From positions 1-17,848 of the forward strand of contig CAYONM010000055.1 of the NCBI GenBank assembly GCA_964405325.1: 17,848 nucleotides of DNA. The letters run 5' to 3'. Under the pieces are notes generated by a model that worked only from the letters and a program-made list of their open reading frames with translations, did no database searches and was not told where the DNA came from. How positions within the stretch are numbered: the first letter of the stretch is position 1; every line of letters begins with the position of its first letter. The DNA comes from CAYONM01 sp964405325. GTDB taxonomy: Bacteria; Planctomycetota; UBA11346. Below are positions 6,458 through 12,790 of this stretch, piece by piece. Both the position numbers and the translations under genes were made by a program.

Positions 6458-7510
6458 CTACCGGCTTCCGTGGCGATGGGTGAATTGTCGCAAGATGGCG
6501 TTGGCTTTGGCGATGTCCTCGATACGCAGCTTGAATGGACGCGTACACTCTGTCATCAGAGCGTCGAAGGTGATATCGCCGGTGGGACGGAAGCCGCGAC
6601 GGTCGTTGGCGGCGATCGCTTGCAGAATCGCACGCTGACTCATCTTGTGCCCCAGATTCCGTTTCATCGCCCAATGAAAGGGATGCCAACCAGTGACCAG
6701 CTCGTACACCATGATCGCCCAACTATAAATATCGCCGCTGATGCCGATATCGCGCCCCGAACGCTTGGTCAGGGCGAAGAAAGCCTGCTCTGGACTGCAG
6801 TACTTGGGGGTCAATTCAACGATATCCTGATCACGATAGCGACGTCGCCAGCGCGCGATACCGAAGTCGGTAATCTTGCCGCGACGGGGACCGTGAATCA
6901 GAATGTTCTGCGGTTTGATGTCACGATGGGCGACATGGTGTTCGTGCGCCGCCTTGATGCCGTCGGTGGCGTCGGCTACACCGGCCAGCAGGTCCAACAA
7001 ACCGAAACCCGGTCGACCGCGCTGCTCGCGTACCACCCGGTCCAAACTACCAAATTGTGCCTTCTCCATGATCATGAAGGGCACCACATCCAAAGGAAAG
7101 AAAGACTTCAGCTCTGACGGCATCTGCTCGGGCACCATGGCGTCACCATACTCGAGAATGCGCAGAATGCTCTCGTGGTAACGCGACAGCACCATGGCCT
7201 TCTCGCATTCCACTTTGAATGAGCCATAGGTGCCGATGCCGTCGCGCAGGGTCTCACTGGCCAGAATCAGGATTTTGACGGCCACCTCGTCGCCACCGTA
7301 ATACCCACTATAGACGGCCGAATGGATCCCGGTCTGAGCAATGGGTTCGCCCAATTGCACCTGTTCGGCGAGGAAGATCTCTTTCAGGGTCGCATCGAAA
7401 ATCGCCTGATGCTGGAGACGAAGCTGCAGCGCATGGGGCCCGCTCGGCCGGGCGCCCTTTGCGGCCACGGTGGTTGCTTCCAGATCGTCTGTTTCATCAG
7501 CCTTGGACAT
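6458..7510 (-). CDS. Soluble Ser/Thr protein kinase (Hanks type) with atypical glycine loop
   Basis: The 350-residue protein starts at MSKADETDDLE, with an AGGA about 11 nt upstream. After an acidic leader of about 48 residues, the kinase domain shows VAVKI (Lys79), a likely alpha-C Glu (E101), the catalytic loop HRDIKPQN (H195-R196-D197), the DFG motif (215-217), an SPE activation-segment end (239-241) and the D260 helix F region. The catalytic residues are complete, so it is probably active. The glycine-rich loop is degenerate (IAQTGIHSAVYSG, only one of the usual glycines before VY). No transmembrane helix, PASTA or forkhead domain is present, so it is cytoplasmic and its input is unknown. 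Its substrates cannot be told from sequence. It lies between the LigD-like gene, which it overlaps, and phoB. Confidence 0.9.
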   Translation of the reverse strand: MSKADETDDLEATTVAAKGARPSGPHALQLRLQHQAIFDATLKEIFLAEQVQLGEPIAQTGIHSAVYSGYYGGDEVAVKILILASETLRDGIGTYGSFKVECEKAMVLSRYHESILRILEYGDAMVPEQMPSELKSFFPLDVVPFMIMEKAQFGSLDRVVREQRGRPGFGLLDLLAGVADATDGIKAAHEHHVAHRDIKPQNILIHGPRRGKITDFGIARWRRRYRDQDIVELTPKYCSPEQAFFALTKRSGRDIGISGDIYSWAIMVYELVTGWHPFHWAMKRNLGHKMSQRAILQAIAANDRRGFRPTGDITFDALMTECTRPFKLRIEDIAKANAILRQFTHRHGSR

Positions 7511-7860
7511 GATCGTGGCATCCTGTGATGACCAAAGGGGGCGGCAAGCCCCTGTGTGACACGGAACACGGCGCCTTGATCGCGGAGTTCCAAACAGCCA
7601 TGGGCGAAGTGAATACGCCAACCCGATCCAGTACGATACCAGATGGCGTCACCACGAGCCAGGCAACAGGTCCGGCCTCGATCACCCCGCACCGGACCGG
7701 AGTAGTCCAAGTAGACACGGCGATGATCGGCCTGGACCCACCAGCACCCACCAGCCAAGGCAAAGGTGCGACAGCAGCTCCCCTCCGCCAGGAGCAGATC
7801 CAGATGCAATCGACCATGGCCCCGATGCTGCAGCAGTGCCGCCTGTCCGCTACGCGTCAC
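7384..7860 (-). CDS. Small protein related to the LigD 3'-phosphoesterase domain (DNA polymerase ligase-like)
   Basis: The 158-residue frame begins at a GTG (7858-7860) that overlaps the Trm112-like stop. Another GTG at 7882-7884 is possible, and neither has a strong Shine-Dalgarno. Residues 1-111 resemble stand-alone LigD phosphoesterase-like proteins. They show the strand ALLQH, the HxD motif RLHLDLLLAEG (H19, D21), RTFAL, and ADHRRVYLDYSGPVRGDRG (about 44-62). They end in a short strand pair. Family members are thought to trim 3' phosphates or to be degenerate relatives; activity here is not shown. The last 42 or so residues overlap the kinase start by 127 nt in another frame and look non-domain-like, which hints at a recently lost stop, a frameshift or an unusual overlap. 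Confidence 0.55.
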   Translation of the reverse strand: MTRSGQAALLQHRGHGRLHLDLLLAEGSCCRTFALAGGCWWVQADHRRVYLDYSGPVRGDRGRTCCLARGDAIWYRTGSGWRIHFAHGCLELRDQGAVFRVTQGLAAPFGHHRMPRSCPRLMKQTIWKQPPWPQRAPGRAGPMRCSFVSSIRRFSMRP

Positions 7861-8089
7861 CGCTGACCGGCCCCGGCTGGGCACGAAGCGCTTGCCAGAC
7901 GGCCGGCTCGAGCTGCTCGCTCTCTTCCACCAGCATCACCGGTATCTGATCGACCACCCGATACCCACGCCGGCAATCCGCATTGGTGCACAGCAACTGC
8001 TGCGACACCCACTGCAGGCCGGTGTGACAGGCTGGGCAGACCAACAGCTGGAACAGCTCACTGTCACAGGGCAGATCGATTTCTGGCAT
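7850..8089 (-). CDS. Trm112-like zinc-ribbon protein
   Basis: This 79-residue protein carries LLVCPAC at residues 16-21 and LLCTNADC at 32-39, giving four cysteines (C18, C21, C34, C39) in a CxxC-x12-C-x4-C zinc-ribbon pattern, followed by GYRVVDQIPVML. The 'L.CP.C...L........C....C...Y.v.dgIPvlL' signature is that of the Trm112/UPF0434 family. In eukaryotes and archaea these are activating partners of methyltransferases; bacterial members have less certain roles. The start has a GAGGA Shine-Dalgarno 6 nt upstream. It lies 30 nt after the PtsN-like gene and overlaps the next gene, so it is probably in an operon. Confidence 0.85.
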   Translation of the reverse strand: MPEIDLPCDSELFQLLVCPACHTGLQWVSQQLLCTNADCRRGYRVVDQIPVMLVEESEQLEPAVWQALRAQPGPVSGDA

Positions 8090-8119
8090 GGGCGTGTCCT
8101 CGAATCAGACCATCGGCGG

Positions 8120-8704
8120 TCAGTTGACGATATAGCCGCGCAAGATGCTGAGCACATCGCTGATGCTGGTGGCATCCAACAGGGCGTCTTTTACATATTC
8201 ATGCTGCAGCATTTCGGCGAACTGACGATAAACCCGCAGGTAGAGTTTGTCCTCGTAGGGCGGACTGGCGAGCAGGAAAAACAGATGGGTGGGGCCACCA
8301 TCGAGACTGTCGAAATACAGTCCCTTCCGGGAACTGGCGAAACCCATGATAAACGTCCGGCACTGCATAGAGCGGACATGCGGGATAGCCACTCCCGGAG
8401 CAATGGCGGTGGTGGCCTTGCGCTCACGATTGACCATGTCCTTGTAGAACTTGGTCGGATTGCTGATTTCGCCGGAGGCATCCAGAAGATTGCAGAGCAC
8501 CTGAATCAGACGCTCCTTGTCGGAGACCAGGCGACGCTCGCGCTGCTGCTCGGATTCATCCTCAGCAGCTTCGGTGGGCTCAAAGTCGAGATCCAAACCG
8601 ATACAATCGTTACGCATGAAACGGAGGATGTTCACCGCTTCTTCCTCAACATGGGCAGAGGAGCCGGGAGCTTCAGGACGAACACGTTTCCATGGCCAGA
8701 GCAT
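8120..8704 (-). CDS. PTS EIIA (PtsN/fructose-mannitol type) domain protein with N-terminal extension
   Basis: From the ATG at 8702-8704 the protein has 194 residues; the longer frame beginning at a TTG (8842) has an unconvincing extra 46 residues. Residues about 58-190 form a PTS_EIIA_2 domain with TAIAPGVAIPHVRS, where H109 is the expected phosphohistidine, and a conserved FFLLASP strand. The N-terminal 55 residues are acidic and charged, and are absent from ordinary PtsN (about 150-160 residues). No EIIB/EIIC transporter is adjacent. As with PtsN, a regulatory rather than transport role is likely. The start is the weakest part of this call because no clear Shine-Dalgarno is visible. The gene follows the 447-residue unknown and precedes the Trm112-like gene. 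Confidence 0.82.
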   Translation of the reverse strand: MLWPWKRVRPEAPGSSAHVEEEAVNILRFMRNDCIGLDLDFEPTEAAEDESEQQRERRLVSDKERLIQVLCNLLDASGEISNPTKFYKDMVNRERKATTAIAPGVAIPHVRSMQCRTFIMGFASSRKGLYFDSLDGGPTHLFFLLASPPYEDKLYLRVYRQFAEMLQHEYVKDALLDATSISDVLSILRGYIVN

Positions 8705-8838
8705 ATGCGGGTTCGGTCGGCTGCGGTCCGTAGGGATGGGGTGGTACCCAGGCGCGCGGCGGAAAACCAGCGACGCCGTAAATGGGTCAAAACGCGAAGG
8801 ATAGAGGGCGCAGGTGCACCCACAAGAACGATGCCAGG

Positions 8839-10182
8839 TCAAGGGACCGGTGGTCCCTCATCGCGAGACAGGCCACTCACCCGCATCTGGCGGTCGCCAG
8901 CAATGCGATAGCCATCGCCAACGGTCTCGAAGCGCAGCCGTCCCCCCGCCAGCCGCCAGGGCCACTCGGGATGCCACAGGCTACAGTGCATCGGCTGTTG
9001 CTCGCTGGCCTGCGCCTCGATCCACTGCACCTGCCAGGTGCCGGACCCGTCGACATGCACCTCCCCCACCAAGGCTGCTGTTACCAAATCGAAGGGGATC
9101 AGCTGTCCATGGGTATCGCGCAGCTGACCCTGACAAGCGGTGACGGCCTGCAGCGATAGATGATACGCATGCGACTGGTCCGCAGCTACCGGCAGCGCCT
9201 CCAATCGACCCGACTCGCACGTGACGCTGAGCTGCCGCAAGCTGCCCTGGTCATCGGCTTGAAATGCCAACACCACCGTCCCCACCAAGCGGCCACTTTG
9301 CAGCCAGGGCTGATCCGGCGTCGCATCGGCTGCCAGCTGCCACTGGCAAGCATCGGCCTGCAAACGACTTTGGGCCCACTGCAGTTGCAAGCCGCCGGTT
9401 GCCTGCCCACTGCCACCGGCACGTAGCGGCAGCTGCAAATGCCCAGCGATTTGAACGGTCATGGCCGTGGGATCATCCTGGTTGATCCGCACCTGCTCCC
9501 AGGCCTGCAGCTGCTGCCAGCCGGCTTCGTCGCCATTCAATTCCAAGCGTCGAGCCCGCGCATGCCACCACTCCTGCTGCTGCAAGGCCAGATGCACGGA
9601 TTCCTCTGCCGGCAACAAACGCAGCTGACGCAGGACCGGCGAACCGAAACCTTGCTGGAAAGGGACGGTCAGCAAGGCCTCCACCGCCGCGGCATCGCTC
9701 TGCACCGGTACCCAGCCTTGCGATAAGCGCAGAAGGCCGGTCATGGGCTGCTGACCAAGGCTTTGGATCTGATACTGGAGCCGACCCGCAACCGGAGTCT
9801 GCTCCTGCACCTGGAGCGTATCCGCCTGCAGCCGTCCGCGCACCGGGAAACCAGGCCAGCTGGTCTCACCGCACGTCAGATCCACCGCCTGGATGGTAAC
9901 GGCCCTTGGAATTAGTTGTCGATGATCCTGCGGCTGACGCAGCCGATAGCGCAATTCCTCAGCCGTCAGAACGATGGATTCGTAGGCCACCTCCAGGCCC
10001 TGATCGAGCCACGACCAGGCCGTCTGGACCTCGCCGGCTGCAGGGAGGGGTTCCAACTGGAAACGTTGCATCCGACAACGCAACAAGGCGGGATCAATTC
10101 CCGCCTCGGCGTAGAGCAGGGTCGCTCCGGCACTTATCAACAGACAACGCCACATGAACCGCAGTGTGGTGGCAATTCCCAC
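8839..10182 (-). CDS. Putative secreted/envelope protein of unknown function
   Basis: I do not recognise this 447-residue protein. The start taken here is a GTG (10180-10182) 15 nt after the HU stop; an ATG at 10155 would give MWRCLLISAGATLLYAEAG. Either start yields a hydrophobic signal-peptide-like segment ending near LLYAEA, so export is likely. The rest is rich in Gln, Leu and Trp and in alternating short strands (for example LQADTLQVQEQTPVAGRLQY and LQLQWAQSRLQADACQWQLA), suggesting an extended beta structure. Three features raise the possibility of an LptC/LptA- or AsmA-like envelope role: the 'vLTAEELRYRL' region, the repeated beta pattern, and the position upstream of a PtsN-like gene, recalling the lptC-lptA...ptsN neighbourhood of proteobacteria. 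This is speculative. No transmembrane anchor is seen beyond the signal. Confidence 0.65.
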   Translation of the reverse strand: MGIATTLRFMWRCLLISAGATLLYAEAGIDPALLRCRMQRFQLEPLPAAGEVQTAWSWLDQGLEVAYESIVLTAEELRYRLRQPQDHRQLIPRAVTIQAVDLTCGETSWPGFPVRGRLQADTLQVQEQTPVAGRLQYQIQSLGQQPMTGLLRLSQGWVPVQSDAAAVEALLTVPFQQGFGSPVLRQLRLLPAEESVHLALQQQEWWHARARRLELNGDEAGWQQLQAWEQVRINQDDPTAMTVQIAGHLQLPLRAGGSGQATGGLQLQWAQSRLQADACQWQLAADATPDQPWLQSGRLVGTVVLAFQADDQGSLRQLSVTCESGRLEALPVAADQSHAYHLSLQAVTACQGQLRDTHGQLIPFDLVTAALVGEVHVDGSGTWQVQWIEAQASEQQPMHCSLWHPEWPWRLAGGRLRFETVGDGYRIAGDRQMRVSGLSRDEGPPVP

Positions 10183-10197
10183 AGGCCAAGATGCCGA

Positions 10198-10530
10198 TCA
10201 GGAGCGAGGATGATCGTTGTCGATCTCACCCAATCGGGAGACTCGCTCTTTCATCAGGCGGCCAGGCTTGAACTTGGCAACCACCTTGCGCTCAACACTG
10301 ACTTTTTCCAGGGTTTTGGGATTGAGGGCCGTCCGAGGCTTACGTTCGACGGTTTCAAACACGCCAAAATCGCGGAACTCCAACCGATTACCGACGGCCA
10401 GCTCGTGAATGATTTCGTCCAACAGGGCCTGGATCACCTGCAGAGTCTGTGCCTGCCCAATACCGAAACGCTCGGCAATACGGTCTGCCAGGACACGCTT
10501 GACGATGGTCTTTGGTTGATCTCCACTCAC
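10198..10530 (-). CDS. HU/IHF-family nucleoid DNA-binding protein
   Basis: The 110-residue protein has the HU/IHF fold in sequence: an alpha-helical dimerisation half (IVKRVLADRIAERFGIGQAQTLQVIQALLDEI) and then the saddle, with LEFRDFGVFETVERKPRTALNPKT. The arm matches the 'G.G.F.....r.grNPkT' signature, with ALNPKT before a basic segment VERKVVAKFKPGRLMKERV. It bends DNA as a dimer. IHF-like and HU-like subunits cannot be told apart confidently; the N-terminal six residues and the acidic C-terminal tail are extra. A GTG start (10528-10530) is fixed by a strong GGAG 6 nt upstream (GAGGAGACGAC-GTG). It heads the long minus-strand block, divergent from moxR. Confidence 0.93.
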   Translation of the reverse strand: MSGDQPKTIVKRVLADRIAERFGIGQAQTLQVIQALLDEIIHELAVGNRLEFRDFGVFETVERKPRTALNPKTLEKVSVERKVVAKFKPGRLMKERVSRLGEIDNDHPRS

Positions 10531-10721
10531 GTCGTCTCCTCGGACATAGTAGAGCGGCAGCTGCGCGCTACTGCCTTGAACTCAGCTGGCACACGACAGC
10601 TTTTCCATAGTAAGTTAATCTGTAAGTTCAGTGAAGACAAGAGTCCATTTTGCCCACTCGACACCGGGTCACTTACACACGAGTCCCGGAGCCGACTGTC
10701 ATCCGGCCCATGAGGAGCGCC
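10531..10721. promoter_or_regulatory. Divergent intergenic control region between the HU gene and moxR
   Basis: This 191-bp region must hold the promoters for both transcription units. The clearest structure is the direct repeat GTAAGTT-AATCT-GTAAGTT at 10610-10628 (12-bp period). It lies in the only A/T-rich patch, about midway, and is a candidate regulator-binding site. Hexamers resembling -35 elements occur (for example TTGAAC at 10576-10581, plus strand) but none has a convincing partner. The moxR Shine-Dalgarno GAGGAG lies at 10712-10717. No terminator was seen. Confidence 0.45.
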
Positions 10722-11648
10722 ATGAGCGAGCCGATCGATGCCCCCCAGTTGCTGCAGCAGCTCCGCACCCAACTCCAATCCGCGTACCGAGGTGACATCA
10801 GTGCCATCGAACTGATGCTGGTGGCCCTCTTGGCGGGTGGTCATGTGTTGCTGGAAGACATTCCTGGCGTCGGCAAGACCACCTTGGCCAAAGCCCTGGC
10901 CCGCTGCATCGATGGTCGCTTCGCCCGGGTCCAAGGGACGCCGGACCTGATGCCCACCGATATCACCGGTCTGTCCATTTATGATGAACGCGACCGGCGC
11001 TTTCACTTCCACCCCGGCCCCATCTTTTCCGATGTGCTGCTGGTGGATGAACTCAACCGCATGCCACCGCGCACCCAATCGGCCCTGCTGGAGGCCTTCG
11101 GCGAGGGACAGGTTTCGGTAGAAGGCGAAACCCACCCGCTCTCGCCAGTCTTCCTCTGCATTGCGACCCAGAATCCGCACGATCAGGTCGGCACCTATCC
11201 GCTGCCGGAAAGCCAGATGGATCGCTTCCTGCTACGCTTCAATCTTGGCTATCCCGACAGCAACTCTGAACGCGGGCTGCTGGCCAGCGATGGCGCCGAT
11301 GAAGCACTGGCCTGCATGCAAGCGGTCTGCCACCCCGATAGCCTGGCGCAACTGCGTCAACATACCCGTGCTGTGACCATTGGCGAGGAGGTCCGCGATT
11401 ATCTGCTGCGCCTGCTGCGCAGCAGCCGTGAGGCCGAAACCGTCCGCATGGGCGCCAGCCCGCGCGCCGGCCTGGGGCTGCAACGAGCAGCCCAAGCCCA
11501 GGCACTGCTGGCCGGGCGCGACTTCGTCATTCCCGAAGACATCCAGACCCTGGCCCCTGCTGCCCTGGCGCATCGCCTGCATGTACGCGGCGGTAGCGGA
11601 GCCGATACCGTTCGCGCCCTTCTGGACCTGGTTGCGGTACCACGCTGA
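10722..11648 (+). CDS. MoxR-family AAA+ ATPase
   Basis: The 308-residue protein starts at the ATG at 10722, which has GAGGAG 4 nt upstream; the open frame further upstream is not conserved-looking. It contains Walker A (PGVGKTT, about 48-54), the MoxR hallmarks FARVQGTPDLMPTDITG and FHPGPIFSD, Walker B (VLLVDELNR, D109/E110), sensor 1 (IATQNP) and MDRFL. A C-terminal lid with SPRAGLGLQRAAQA and the segment FVIPEDIQTLAPAALAHRLH follows. MoxR ATPases are thought to act as chaperones that assemble or activate partner protein complexes, usually with the DUF58 protein encoded next door. Here the DUF58 gene follows after 8 nt. The family (MRP subfamily) is firm; the client is unknown. Confidence 0.96.
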   Translation: MSEPIDAPQLLQQLRTQLQSAYRGDISAIELMLVALLAGGHVLLEDIPGVGKTTLAKALARCIDGRFARVQGTPDLMPTDITGLSIYDERDRRFHFHPGPIFSDVLLVDELNRMPPRTQSALLEAFGEGQVSVEGETHPLSPVFLCIATQNPHDQVGTYPLPESQMDRFLLRFNLGYPDSNSERGLLASDGADEALACMQAVCHPDSLAQLRQHTRAVTIGEEVRDYLLRLLRSSREAETVRMGASPRAGLGLQRAAQAQALLAGRDFVIPEDIQTLAPAALAHRLHVRGGSGADTVRALLDLVAVPR

Positions 11649-11656
11649 AAGCCCGC

Positions 11657-12790
11657 ATGTCGCGACCATCCGCCTGGCTCCCTACCCTCCCCTGGCAGCA
11701 ACACGGCTGGGATGCCGATTGGGGCCTGACGTGGTCGGGTCTGAGTGGTGCGGTCGTGCTGCTGGTCAGCCTGCCGCTGGCTTTGTGGTGGCCCCACTGG
11801 TGGCAAGTCGTCCTCCTGATGGCCGGTCTGCTCAGCGCTGGACTGCTGAGCCGCCGACAGTTTCGCTTCACCACCGACTGGCTGCTGCCAGAGGCGCCAC
11901 AGGCCGGACGCAATGCCAGCCTGGGCCTGCGTCTGCGTTGCGATCAAGACCGCGGTCCCTGCCAGCTGTTCCATCCCTGTGGCCTGGGCAGCTCCCGGCA
12001 ACCACGGGTCATCCTATCAGCCGCTACCGCGGGCGATCCGTGCCGTTGCGTCTGGCTGACGCGCTTCGTGGATCGTGGCCGCGTGCGCTTGCCGCCAGCA
12101 GTCATCTTGTGGGAAACCGGCCTCGGCCTGTTCTGGTGCCGACAAGTGGCCAGTACCGTGGCACCCATCACGGTGCTGCCCCTCACCGGTCGGCTTGATG
12201 GTCAGCTGACGGCTCGCCTGGAACACCTGATGCATCAGGGCCAACCAGACCGCAAGCCGGGCGATGACGACCTCCTACGCCTGCGGCAATACCAACCCGG
12301 CGATCCACGCCGCAATATTGCCTGGCGCGCCAGCGCTCGTGCCAGACAGCTCCTGGTCTGCATTCGTGATCAACCCCATCACCAGCACTTGGCCCTGTGC
12401 GTCGACACCCGCTGTCCGGCCAATCGGCGTCGGCGCTTCGAGCGTCTGATCGCCGCCGCCGCAACCCTGGTCGAGCATGCCCTGGATCAGGGCTGGACCG
12501 TCAGCCTCTACGGCAGCTGGTGTCCGACAGAAGGGCTCCAGGGGAATCGCACCCACCTGTTACGAGCCCTGGCCTGTATCCAAGCCGCACCACCCCACGC
12601 CAAAGCCCCACCAGAAATACCGAGCGCGATCTGCCTGCATATCGCTAGCGACCTGGCCGGACACACCCCACGAATGTGGAACCTGTCGCAGGCCGAAGAC
12701 CTGATCCACCTGCCGCCGCGCCTGCCCTCCGAGCCGCCACCGGCTCGGGGTAGCCAACGCCTGCGCCGCTTGCGGGAAACCCAGGTATGA
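11657..12790 (+). CDS. DUF58 domain protein (MoxR partner, membrane-anchored)
   Basis: The 377-residue protein has two adjacent N-terminal hydrophobic helices (about 28-65), then a mainly beta region. The DUF58 signature LRLRQYQPGDPRRNIAWRAS falls at about 207-226, matching the family 'reY.pGD..R.IdWk.sAR' pattern. After it comes a vWA-like half with LALCVDTRCP (a D-x-T variant of the MIDAS DxSxS start) and helices ending in LRRLRETQV. DUF58 proteins accompany MoxR ATPases and are thought to act as membrane-bound adaptors. The start at 11657 is 8 nt after the moxR stop. Its end overlaps the next gene by 4 nt (ATGA). The MIDAS motif looks degenerate, so metal binding is doubtful. Confidence 0.92.
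   Translation: MSRPSAWLPTLPWQQHGWDADWGLTWSGLSGAVVLLVSLPLALWWPHWWQVVLLMAGLLSAGLLSRRQFRFTTDWLLPEAPQAGRNASLGLRLRCDQDRGPCQLFHPCGLGSSRQPRVILSAATAGDPCRCVWLTRFVDRGRVRLPPAVILWETGLGLFWCRQVASTVAPITVLPLTGRLDGQLTARLEHLMHQGQPDRKPGDDDLLRLRQYQPGDPRRNIAWRASARARQLLVCIRDQPHHQHLALCVDTRCPANRRRRFERLIAAAATLVEHALDQGWTVSLYGSWCPTEGLQGNRTHLLRALACIQAAPPHAKAPPEIPSAICLHIASDLAGHTPRMWNLSQAEDLIHLPPRLPSEPPPARGSQRLRRLRETQV

Noticed and set aside
7766..8911. 381-codon plus-strand open frame across the Trm112-like and PtsN-like genes
   Set aside because: It opposes recognisable minus-strand zinc-ribbon and EIIA genes; no motif was seen in its translation.
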